DNA of 12,788 nt from contig CAAENI010000051.1 in NCBI GenBank assembly GCA_900757285.1, positions 1-12,788 on the forward strand, in the 5' to 3' direction. Source of the DNA: an uncultured Collinsella sp. (GTDB taxonomy: Bacteria; Actinomycetota; Coriobacteriia; Coriobacteriales; Coriobacteriaceae). Below, piece after piece: positions 1-7,511 of this stretch; the stretch's first letter is position 1; the number at the start of each line of letters is the position of its first letter. A model generated the notes under the pieces. It was not told the origin of the DNA. It was given only the letters and a program-made list of their open reading frames with translations, and searched no databases. Made by a program: the position numbers and the translations under genes.

Positions 1-1
1 C

Positions 2-1849
2 TACCTGTGCAGCGCCTTCGAGATTCAGATCAAGATGGCCCAGGGCGCCAAGCCCGGCGAGGGTGGCCACCTGCCCGGCAAGAAGGTCTACCCCTGGATT
101 GCCGAGGTCCGTCAGTCCACGCCCGGCATCGGCCTGATCTCGCCTCCGCCGCATCACGACATCTACTCCATCGAAGACCTGGCCGAGCTCATCTTTGACC
201 TTAAGAACGCCAACCCCGGCGCGCGCGTGTCGGTCAAGCTGGTCAGTGAGGCGGGCGTCGGCACCATCGCCACCGGCGTGGCCAAGGGTGCTGCCGACAA
301 GATCTTGATCAGCGGCCACAACGGCGGCTCGGGTGCCGCTGCGCGCGACTCTATCTGGCACGCCGGTCTGCCGCTGGAGCTCGGTCTTGCCGAGGCTCAA
401 CAGACGCTGCTGCAAAACGGCCTGCGCTCGCGCGTGGTGCTCGAGGCCGACGGCAAGCTCATGGACGGCACCGATGTCGCCGTCGCCTGCTTGCTGGGCG
501 CCGAGGAGTTTGGCTTTGCGACCATGCCGCTCATCTCCATGGGTTGCCTCATGCAGCGTGACTGTCAGCAGGATACCTGCCCGGCCGGCATCGCCACGCA
601 AAACTGCCGCCTGCGTCACGGCTTCCGCGGTAAGCCCGAGCACGTTGAGCACTTTATGCTCTTTGTGGCCGAGCAGCTGCGCGAGGTTATGGCGAGCCTG
701 GGTTTCCGCACCGTCGACGAGATGGTCGGCCACCCCGAGTGCTTGCGCCAGATCGAGGTCCCGGGCAACCGCAAGGCCAACCTGCTCGATCTGTCGCCCG
801 TGCTGGCGAGCGCGACCTGCGAGTTCGGTGCCCATATTCCGGGCGCTGACGGTCGCCACTTCCTGCCGCAGATGGCCGCGGACAGCGAGCTCGACGAGAC
901 ACTCGACTCCACGTTGTTTGTGCCCTATACGGCCGATGCCCGCGCGCACCTGCGTCCGATTCGCTTCCGTGCCGATATCGCCAACGTCAACCGCTGCGTG
1001 GGCACCATCCTGGGCAACGCGGTGACCAAGGCGCATCCCGAGGGCCTGCCCGCCGGCTCCATCACCATCGATTGCGATGGTTCGGCCGGTCAGAGCTTTG
1101 GAGCCTTCCTGCCGCGCGGCATTACGCTCAACGTGTGCGGCGATGCCAACGACTACTTTGGCAAGGGCCTTTCGGGCGGCGAGGTGTCGGTGCGCCCCAA
1201 CCCGCATGCGACCTACAAGTTCGACGAGAACATCATCGTGGGCAACGTTGCGTTCTTTGGCGCCACGAGCGGCCGCGGCTTCATTAACGGTCTGGCAGGC
1301 CAGCGCTTTGGCGTGCGCAACTCCGGTGCCACCGTGGTGGTCGAGGGCTGCGGCAACCATGGCTGCGAGTACATGACGGGCGGTCTGGCGCTCATCCTGG
1401 GCGAGGTCGGGCAGAATTTTGCCGCCGGCATGACAGGCGGCGTGGCCTACGTCTTTGACCAGTACGGCACACTCAATGCCCGCGTGAACCACGAGAGCGT
1501 TGAGCTCAAGGCCCCGACGGCCGGCGAGCTGGCGCAGATTCGCGAGCTCATCCAGGAGCACGTGGACGCTACGCAGAGCCCGCGCGGCATCAAGCTGCTC
1601 TACAGCTTTGAAACGATGAGCAAGCACTTTGTGAAGGTCATTCCGACCGAGTATGAGCGCGTGCTGGCGATTGTCGCCGCGGGCGAGGCTGCCGGCAAGA
1701 CGCATGCGCAGGCCGAGGAGCTGGCGTTTGACATTGTGACCGGTCGCGCGAGCGCCGCGGATGTCGCTCGCTTCGATGTGGCGGGTGGTGTCGCTGGTGC
1801 TGTGCCCGCCGTCGCCAGCTCTGTTGCTTCGACCAAGAAGGAGGCGTAA
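2..1849 (+). CDS. gltB: Glutamate synthase large subunit, C-terminal part (5' end outside window)
   Basis: This is the large (alpha) subunit of NADPH glutamate synthase, which makes two glutamates from glutamine and 2-oxoglutarate in the cytoplasm. The reading frame is open from base 2, giving 615 residues; the family is about 1,500 residues, so the amidotransferase and central domains lie upstream. The visible part is the end of the FMN-binding synthase barrel (glycine-rich SGHNGGSG near base 330). It is followed by the 3Fe-4S signature C-x5-C-x4-C, with cysteine codons at 545, 563 and 578 in the context MGCLMQRDCQQDTCPAGIAT. After that comes the C-terminal GXGXG beta-helix domain with repeated glycine motifs (about 1080-1480). 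An Ala-rich tail ends in KKEA. The stop is 5 nt before gltD, whose ribosome binding site lies inside this gene, so the two are surely co-transcribed. Identification is from family motifs and the partner gene. Confidence 0.97.
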   Translation, partial: YLCSAFEIQIKMAQGAKPGEGGHLPGKKVYPWIAEVRQSTPGIGLISPPPHHDIYSIEDLAELIFDLKNANPGARVSVKLVSEAGVGTIATGVAKGAADKILISGHNGGSGAAARDSIWHAGLPLELGLAEAQQTLLQNGLRSRVVLEADGKLMDGTDVAVACLLGAEEFGFATMPLISMGCLMQRDCQQDTCPAGIATQNCRLRHGFRGKPEHVEHFMLFVAEQLREVMASLGFRTVDEMVGHPECLRQIEVPGNRKANLLDLSPVLASATCEFGAHIPGADGRHFLPQMAADSELDETLDSTLFVPYTADARAHLRPIRFRADIANVNRCVGTILGNAVTKAHPEGLPAGSITIDCDGSAGQSFGAFLPRGITLNVCGDANDYFGKGLSGGEVSVRPNPHATYKFDENIIVGNVAFFGATSGRGFINGLAGQRFGVRNSGATVVVEGCGNHGCEYMTGGLALILGEVGQNFAAGMTGGVAYVFDQYGTLNARVNHESVELKAPTAGELAQIRELIQEHVDATQSPRGIKLLYSFETMSKHFVKVIPTEYERVLAIVAAGEAAGKTHAQAEELAFDIVTGRASAADVARFDVAGGVAGAVPAVASSVASTKKEA

Positions 1850-1854
1850 GTGCC

Positions 1855-3336
<1,482 letters not shown>

Positions 3337-3367
3337 GGCTGCTGCCCACAGCTGAATCGTCAAGGGC

Positions 3368-3449
3368 TGTCCCCAACGGCCGGCACAAAAGGAACGTCCT
3401 CAACTGCCGGCAGTTAGGGACGTTCCTTTTCTGTCGGCATTCGGGGACA
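3368..3449. repeat. 82-bp nested palindrome bounded by TGTCCCC/GGGGACA
   Basis: Three nested stems share one centre. The outer arms TGTCCCC (3368-3374) and GGGGACA (3443-3449) pair perfectly. The middle flanks (3375-3386 and 3431-3442) pair partly. The inner arms AAAAGGAACGTCC (3387-3399) and GGACGTTCCTTTT (3418-3430) pair over 13 bp, and the centre AACTGCCGGCAGTT (3402-3415) is itself a perfect palindrome. The element starts 31 nt after the gltD stop. It shares its GTCCCC/GGGGAC ends with an element at 6742-6821, and a related GGGACA motif occurs at 6173-6201. It resembles a dispersed intergenic repeat (REP- or MITE-like); the sequence alone does not show a function. Confidence 0.8.
3387..3430 (+). 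terminator. Possible intrinsic terminator of gltBD (inner stem of the palindrome)
   Basis: The 44-bp core can fold into a very stable hairpin whose 3' arm ends in TTTT (3427-3430), with AAAA at the mirror position. This is the expected place for the end of the gltBD transcript. The U-run is short and forms part of the stem, and CTGTCGG follows it, so termination may be modest. No other terminator is visible before the next gene. Confidence 0.4.
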
Positions 3450-3740
3450 CTCCTTGCGGATTTGCGAGCAGTTTGCTCGTTTGTCGACGTGCGGGTGTTC
3501 ATTTGTCGACTTCTTGGGCTGTGGTCACCTGTTGTTTCTGTGGTGGCTGCGGGCATCTGGCTCAAAAGGGCGGGTTGGCCGTCGATGTTTACCTGCGGTT
3601 TTGTTGCGGCGCGCATTTTCGGTCAAGCTTTTCGTCAGGTGTTTGGTCAGCATCTGGTTTGCAGTCGGAGGCCTATTTTGTCCGCGCTGGTCGTGGCTGC
3701 CCACCCTCCTCGTAAGCTCAAATTGAGGTCCATCAGTTTG
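3450..3740. other. Gene-free stretch with a short direct repeat
   Basis: I see no convincing gene here. Three short overlapping plus-strand frames exist (within 3454-3755), but none has a ribosome binding site or a recognisable product. The stretch is rich in G and T on the plus strand. It holds the direct repeat TTTGTCGAC at 3480-3488 and 3502-3510, 22 bp apart (about two helical turns). It could contain the promoter of the following gene, but I find no clear -35/-10 pair. Confidence 0.5.
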
Positions 3741-3751
3741 AGGAGGATGCC

Positions 3752-4459
3752 ATGACTGACCACGCTTTTGACCGAGCAGAGCTGGCTGAAGCCGTCGGCA
3801 ACGATATTGCCGACATGGCTCACTTTTGGATGCTGCGGAAGTTTCAATTCCTGGAGCCGGCACGCGAACAGTTCGAGATTATCGTCGACCCGTGGCTCAG
3901 CTATTGCGAGGAACCTTCTCAAAACGAAATCATGGCCTACAACATGGCGTTTACCGATTGGCTGTTGTTTGAGCGCCCCTATCGCCATGGCAAGACGCTG
4001 TTGGAGCTGTATGTGGATGAGCCACCGGCATCGATTTTGCCAGCCTCGCTCAAGCGGCTTGAGCAGGTGCGCGACACACAGTATTTCTCGCGCTTTGGCA
4101 TTTTTGACAAGGATCCCGCGACTGGCATGGTCGTGCTGAAAGACACGCGCACCGACCGTCGCTTTGACGTCTACGACCCACATATCGTGCAAAAGGAGCG
4201 CTGGAACGATGGCGCGATTGCGGTGCGACTCGCGTGCATCGACGATGTCTGGCTGACGGCGGGGCAGCTCTACCTGTATGACATCGCGCGCCTGAGCGAC
4301 ACGGCGGTCGACGGGCCGGGCTCGGTGCATCCCGAGGACCTAGATGATGGCTTCGATACCTCGTGCATCAGCTTCTTTTTGCGCCTGGTTCGCGACATCA
4401 TGGGCGCCCAGGGGCGGTACGTAAAGTCCCTCAACATCTACGAACAGGAATGGGGGTAG
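3752..4459 (+). CDS. Uncharacterised soluble protein, 235 aa
   Basis: I do not recognise this gene with certainty. ATG at 3752 follows AGGAGG (3741-3746) with 5 nt spacing, so the start is firm. The product is 235 residues, acidic and rich in Trp, Tyr and Phe. It has no signal peptide, no hydrophobic span and no metal-binding Cys cluster. Its order of segments is an N-terminal helical part, a FTDWLLFERPYRHGKTLLELYVDEPP block, a part ending SRFGIFDKDP, then a beta-rich part (VVLKDTRTDRRFDVYDP, AVRLACIDDVWLTAGQLYLY). This recalls the uncharacterised core often found beside SEC-C metal-binding domains, but no SEC-C cysteines are present. That likeness is from memory and weak. The gene appears to be a single transcription unit. 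Its stop is 40 nt before the palindrome at 4500. Confidence 0.85.
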   Translation: MTDHAFDRAELAEAVGNDIADMAHFWMLRKFQFLEPAREQFEIIVDPWLSYCEEPSQNEIMAYNMAFTDWLLFERPYRHGKTLLELYVDEPPASILPASLKRLEQVRDTQYFSRFGIFDKDPATGMVVLKDTRTDRRFDVYDPHIVQKERWNDGAIAVRLACIDDVWLTAGQLYLYDIARLSDTAVDGPGSVHPEDLDDGFDTSCISFFLRLVRDIMGAQGRYVKSLNIYEQEWG

Positions 4460-4499
4460 AGGATGGGCGGTTGTCGCCTGCCTTGCCTTCTGCCCTTTT

Positions 4500-4556
4500 G
4501 TCTCGATCTGTAACGTTTAACGGCCTGGGGGCGGCCTAACTGTTACAGATTGAGAT
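4500..4556. repeat. Solitary 57-bp palindrome (15-27-15), same family as the array at 10003
   Basis: The left arm GTCTCGATCTGTAAC (4500-4514) and right arm GTTACAGATTGAGAT (4542-4556) are inverted copies differing at two arm positions. Both differences are G·U pairs if the plus strand is transcribed. The 27-nt loop (4515-4541) has its own small GGCC/GGCC stem. Arm sequence and loop length match the four units at 10003-10300. It begins 40 nt after the stop of the upstream gene. No T-run follows, so it is not a standard terminator. Confidence 0.9.
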
Positions 4557-4638
4557 GTTTCGTCAGCACGGCCGAAGTATCGCCACGCTGTCTCCGTTTG
4601 TCCTCACATCTCTCTCGTCCCTCCGTTAACCGATATGC

Positions 4639-4669
4639 TCGACTTTAGGTCGCTGCATTAGGTGATAAT
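4639..4669 (+). promoter_or_regulatory. Weak candidate promoter of the amidohydrolase gene
   Basis: GATAAT (4664-4669), preceded by a TG-like base pattern (GTGATAAT), resembles a -10 box. TCGACT (4639-4644) is a poor -35 with 19 nt spacing. The position, 40 nt before the chosen ATG, is reasonable. This is suggestive only. Confidence 0.25.
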
Positions 4670-4708
4670 GGACAAATGTTCAAGTTAATCGTGAGGGAGG
4701 AGCTCGAT

Positions 4709-6079
4709 ATGGCATCTGCCGATCGTTCCACGTTGTTTATCAATGCGACCATTCTGGATGGTTCGGAACATATGGAGCCGCAACCCGATATGGCCGTGAC
4801 TGTTGAGCGCGGCGTCATCACCTGGATGGGGCCGAGTGCTGTGGCGCAGGCGCCCGCAGGTGCCGAGGTTATCGACCTGGGTGGTGCGTATCTCATGCCC
4901 GGTCTCATCAATATGCACGTGCACCTGTGCGGCTCGGGCAAGCCTGTCTCGGCCGGCGATGCGGGAGCGCTGATGAAGAAACTCGATAATCCCGTGGGCC
5001 GTGCCATCGTCCGCCGCATCCTCAAGGGCAGTGCCCAGCAGCAGCTGGCAAGCGGCGTGACCACAGTGCGCGGCGCGGGCGACCCGCTGTTTGCCGACAT
5101 TGCCGTGCGCGACGCTATCGACGCCGGCAAGTATCAGGGTCCGCGCCTGGTAGCGCCGGGAACGGGCGTCACGGTGCCGGGCGGCCATGGCGCGGGCTTG
5201 TTCGCCCAGGTGGCCAACAGCCCCGTCGAGGCAGCCGAGCAGGTGCGAGACCTGTATGCGCGCGGCGCCGACGTCATTAAGCTGTTCGTAACGGGCGGTG
5301 TGTTCGATGCGACCGAGGTGGGCGAGCCGGGTGTGCTGCGTATGCCGGTGGAGGTTGCCGCGGCGGCGTGCAAGGCGGCGCACGAGGTGGGTCTGCCGGT
5401 TATGGCTCATGTCGAGAGCACCGAGGGCGTGAAGGCCGCGCTTGAGGCCGGGGTCGACACGATCGAGCACGGTGCCCCGATGACGCCCGAGATCCTGGAG
5501 CTGTATCGCGGCGCCGCGGGCACACAGCTCGAGGGACGCGCGCCGAGCGTGACCTGCACGATCAGCCCGGCGCTGCCGTTTGTATTGCTCGACCCGGAAA
5601 AGACCCATTCGACCGATACACAAAAGAAGAACGGCGACATCGTGTGCTCGGGCATCATCGAGAGCGCCCGTGCCGCACTGGAAGCTGGCATTAAGGTGGG
5701 CCTGGGCACGGACTCAAGCTGCCCGTTCGTGACGCAGTACGACATGTGGCGTGAGGTTGCCTATTTTGCCAAGTATGTCGGTGTGAGCAACGCCTTCGCG
5801 CTGCATACGGCTACGCAAGTCAACGCCGAGCTGCTGGGGCTGGGCGGCGAGACCGGTACGATCGAGTGCGGCAAGGCCGCCGATATCCTGGTGACGCGCA
5901 AGAATCCGCTCGATGACCTGTGCGCTCTGCGTGAGCCGACGCATGTGATGTGTCGCGGTGATCTGGTACGCAAGCTCATGGTGAAGCGTATTCCCGAGGT
6001 GGACGCCGAGCTCGACGCGATTATGGCCATGCCTGCCGAAGCGCTGGCTGAGGAGCTGGCCCGCGACGGTGTGGCGTAG
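4709..6079 (+). CDS. Metal-dependent amidohydrolase (imidazolonepropionase/Xaa-dipeptidase-like)
   Basis: This is a cytoplasmic hydrolase of the amidohydrolase superfamily, 456 residues. The metal-site residues are all visible: HxH in MHVHL (H70, H72), a lysine likely to be carboxylated in ADVIKLFVTGG (K191), H234 (VMAHVES), H254 (IEHGAPM) and the catalytic Asp D335 (GLGTDSS). A binuclear site with a bridging carboxy-lysine fits the Xaa-Arg/Xaa-Pro dipeptidase-like and imidazolonepropionase-like groups. The N-terminal beta domain (INATILDG...) and the C-terminal closure (ECGKAADILVTRKNPLDDL) are typical. The substrate cannot be read from the sequence, though a blocked peptide or cyclic amide is plausible. 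ATG 4709 is preferred over ATG 4676 because AGGGAGG (4694-4700) lies 8 nt before it, whereas 4676 has no such site. No related pathway gene is adjacent. Confidence 0.9.
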   Translation: MASADRSTLFINATILDGSEHMEPQPDMAVTVERGVITWMGPSAVAQAPAGAEVIDLGGAYLMPGLINMHVHLCGSGKPVSAGDAGALMKKLDNPVGRAIVRRILKGSAQQQLASGVTTVRGAGDPLFADIAVRDAIDAGKYQGPRLVAPGTGVTVPGGHGAGLFAQVANSPVEAAEQVRDLYARGADVIKLFVTGGVFDATEVGEPGVLRMPVEVAAAACKAAHEVGLPVMAHVESTEGVKAALEAGVDTIEHGAPMTPEILELYRGAAGTQLEGRAPSVTCTISPALPFVLLDPEKTHSTDTQKKNGDIVCSGIIESARAALEAGIKVGLGTDSSCPFVTQYDMWREVAYFAKYVGVSNAFALHTATQVNAELLGLGGETGTIECGKAADILVTRKNPLDDLCALREPTHVMCRGDLVRKLMVKRIPEVDAELDAIMAMPAEALAEELARDGVA

Positions 6080-6112
6080 ATGTGACAAAGGAGCAGCTCC
6101 GTTGCCGCATGC

Positions 6113-6150
6113 AAAAAGCCGAGGTCTCAACACGAGGCCTCGGCTTTTTT
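6113..6150. terminator. Bidirectional intrinsic terminator between convergent genes
   Basis: AAAAAGCCGAGG (6113-6124) and CCTCGGCTTTTT (6138-6149) form a perfect 12-bp stem around a 13-nt loop. There is a T-run on the plus-strand side and an A-run on the opposite side. It can stop the amidohydrolase transcript from the left and the zinc-ribbon transcript from the right. This is the clearest terminator in the window. Confidence 0.93.
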
Positions 6151-6172
6151 ATCGAACAAATACTTAAGATTT

Positions 6173-6201
6173 GGGACAAACAAACCTGATTAATTTGTCC
6201 C
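6173..6201. repeat. Small GGGACA-type palindrome
   Basis: GGGACAAA (6173-6180) and TTTGTCCC (6194-6201) pair perfectly around a 13-nt AT-rich loop. It ends 12 bases before the stop codon of the zinc-ribbon gene, in that gene's 3' untranslated region. The GGGACA/TGTCCC edges recall the larger elements at 3368 and 6742, so it may be a short member of the same intergenic family. Confidence 0.65.
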
Positions 6202-6212
6202 GCGTGCGGGCG

Positions 6213-6686
6213 CTAGGAGCGGGTTTCCATCTTGGCGTGGCACTTGGGGCAGGTGACGCGGATCTTGCCTTTGCCCTTGGGGACGGAGAGCATCTGGCCG
6301 CAGTTGGGGCACTTGAGGTATGCCGTGGTCTTGCGACCCTTCCACATCTTCTTGGCCGTGCGCTTGGCACGCTCAAAGTCTTCCTTGCTGGTACCGGCCG
6401 TGCGCGAGGCGTTGGCAGCCGCGGCGCCGCTACCCAAGCTCGCTACGAACTTGCCCAGGCCGGGGACGTTAGCGGTCGCGGCGACAAAGGCCGCGTTTTC
6501 CTTGCGACGTGCGTCGATGTTTTTGGACAGGCCGCGCAGCACGCCAATCACGATTACGGCGATGGCAATCCAGCTGAGCCACTGGATATGGGCTATCGAT
6601 CCGATCATCGCGATGACGATGCCGACAAAGCCCATAACGATGGTGAGCTCATCGGCGCCATTGCGGCCCTTCATAAAGTCATTCAT
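6213..6686 (-). CDS. Two-helix membrane protein with C-terminal zinc ribbon
   Basis: This is a small protein of 157 residues with two closely spaced hydrophobic helices (about 13-31 and 33-51) forming a membrane hairpin. A basic, Ala-rich linker follows, then a C-terminal zinc ribbon with C126/C129 (CPNC) and C146/C149 (CPKC) that can bind one zinc. Both termini are likely cytoplasmic, which places the ribbon inside the cell; this is inferred from the two helices and the positive linker (SKNIDARRKEN). The start at 6686 has GAAAGG upstream with 9 nt spacing. A frame extension 10 codons further up (6716) lacks a site. The TATAAA-like box at 6720-6725 could be its -10. Function is unknown; such proteins are common and mostly uncharacterised. 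It lies downstream of csoR but 145 nt away and past a palindrome, so it is probably a separate unit. Confidence 0.88.
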   Translation of the reverse strand: MNDFMKGRNGADELTIVMGFVGIVIAMIGSIAHIQWLSWIAIAVIVIGVLRGLSKNIDARRKENAAFVAATANVPGLGKFVASLGSGAAAANASRTAGTSKEDFERAKRTAKKMWKGRKTTAYLKCPNCGQMLSVPKGKGKIRVTCPKCHAKMETRS

Positions 6687-6741
6687 GCAAATTGCCTTTC
6701 GTTCGATATGCTGCACGCCTTTATACCCGATTTAGAGCAAG

Positions 6742-6821
6742 GGGGACAGGTCAATCTGCACAAGGTGGTGCAAACATACCTGTCCCCGATGCACCAAGAA
6801 GGTGCAAAGCAGTCCGTCCCC
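6742..6821. repeat. GGGGACAGG palindrome with nested stems
   Basis: GGGGACAGGT (6742-6751) and ACCTGTCCCC (6778-6787) form a perfect 10-bp stem whose loop contains a second stem, TGCAC/GTGCA (6757-6761, 6768-6772). A third hairpin follows, TGCACC/GGTGCA (6790-6795, 6801-6806), and then another CCGTCCCC end (6814-6821). It lies between csoR and the zinc-ribbon gene and overlaps the place where the -35 of the latter would fall. It is probably related to the element at 3368, with which it shares the GTCCCC/GGGGAC ends. Confidence 0.78.
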
Positions 6822-6831
6822 AATGCCCCAA

Positions 6832-7104
6832 TTACTTGGAGAGCTTGTCGACGACGCGTTCGATCTCGGCGAGCTTGGCGGCTTTGAGGTCTTCGTCGCC
6901 CGATTCGATTGCCGAAGTCACGCAGCCCTCGATATGCGCCTTGAGCACGTCGGCGTTGATGCGCGCAATGAGCGCCTGCGTTGCCATGAGCTGCGTGGAA
7001 ATATCGACGCAGTAGCGGTCCTCATCGACCATCCGCAAGATGCCGTCGATCTGGCCGCGTGCCGTCTTGAGCATGCGGGTCACCGATTTGTGGTCTGCCA
7101 TCAT
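6832..7104 (-). CDS. csoR: Copper-sensing repressor CsoR
   Basis: This is a Cu(I)-responsive transcriptional repressor of the CsoR/RcnR (DUF156) family, 90 residues, all-helical. The copper ligands are in place: C32 in RYCVDI (with the adjacent Tyr typical of CsoR), H57 and C61 in AHIEGC. The Cys-25-His-4-Cys spacing matches the C36/H61/C65 set of the Mycobacterium tuberculosis protein. The nickel sensor RcnR and the persulfide sensor CstR lack this full set, so a copper role is well supported. Two adjacent ATGs exist. The upstream one (7104) is chosen because GAGGA precedes it with 7 nt spacing. It is the last gene of the copA-copZ-csoR operon, 38 nt after copZ. The likely target is the palindrome at 9912-9924, so it would control its own synthesis through the operon. 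Confidence 0.95.
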   Translation of the reverse strand: MMADHKSVTRMLKTARGQIDGILRMVDEDRYCVDISTQLMATQALIARINADVLKAHIEGCVTSAIESGDEDLKAAKLAEIERVVDKLSK

Positions 7105-7142
7105 GGCGGGTCCTCGTTTCTGGTCGGGGTGCGCGTGAGTCG

Positions 7143-7364
7143 TTACGCGGCGGTTACGGACAGGGCGTGGAACTTCTCGCCGGCGCCCTCGACGGCGGCA
7201 GCGAGCTGCTCGGCGGTCACGGTGTCGGTGCACTCAACCTGGACGGTCTGGGTCTCGTGGTCGGCGTCGGCGTCGGTCACGCCGGCAACGTTGAGCAACG
7301 CCATCTCGACGGTGGCGTCGCAGTGGCCGCACATGAGGCCGGAAGTCTTGATTGTGTAACGCAT
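7143..7364 (-). CDS. copZ: Copper chaperone CopZ (heavy-metal-associated domain)
   Basis: This is a single heavy-metal-associated domain of 73 residues that carries Cu(I) in the cytoplasm and hands it to CopA. The metal loop is GLMCGHC (C12, C15). The rest follows the ferredoxin-like pattern (EMALLNVAGVTDADAD, QVECTDTVTAEQLAAAVEGAGEKF). The ATG at 7364 has GAGGA just upstream and starts directly at the domain (MRYTIKTSG). The frame continues 37 codons further upstream, but that part runs through the hairpin at 7390-7483 and looks non-coding. It is the middle gene of the operon, 147 nt after copA and 38 nt before csoR. Confidence 0.93.
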   Translation of the reverse strand: MRYTIKTSGLMCGHCDATVEMALLNVAGVTDADADHETQTVQVECTDTVTAEQLAAAVEGAGEKFHALSVTAA

Positions 7365-7389
7365 GGGTATTCCTCTCTGTTGTGTCGGC

Positions 7390-7483
7390 TTTCCCAGGCA
7401 CCCGACCTTGACCTTCAAGCCGTCGCTCGCGTACCAAAGTACGCGTCGCTCCTCTATCAGGTCAATCTCGGGCACCTGGAAAA
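7390..7483. repeat. 94-bp imperfect hairpin in the copA-copZ gap
   Basis: The 21-nt arms at 7394-7414 (starting CCAGGCACCCGACC) and 7459-7479 (ending CTCGGGCACCTGG) are inverted copies with four differences. TTT/AAA pairs extend them outward past one mismatch. A central stem CGCGTAC-CAAA-GTACGCG sits in the loop (7428-7445). The minus-strand transcript has no U-run after it, so it is not an ordinary terminator. In the copA-copZ-csoR mRNA it would lie between the pump and the chaperone, where a hairpin could set the relative amounts by processing or protection. It may also be a dispersed repeat inserted in the operon. Confidence 0.8.
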
Positions 7484-7511
7484 CCCGTTATAAATAGACT
7501 TAATGGTGAGC

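Noticed and set aside
4685..5623. 312-codon minus-strand open frame
   Set aside because: It is antisense to the amidohydrolase, whose metal ligands are all present; the product is compositionally odd and has no ribosome binding site.
7365..7475. 37-codon N-terminal extension of copZ
   Set aside because: It runs through the hairpin at 7390-7483, lacks a ribosome binding site, and precedes a domain that begins exactly at the downstream ATG.
7484..7511. Separate copZ promoter after the copA stop (TATAAC on the minus strand)
   Set aside because: It is AT-rich, but there is no -35 at a proper distance and no second CsoR-type palindrome.
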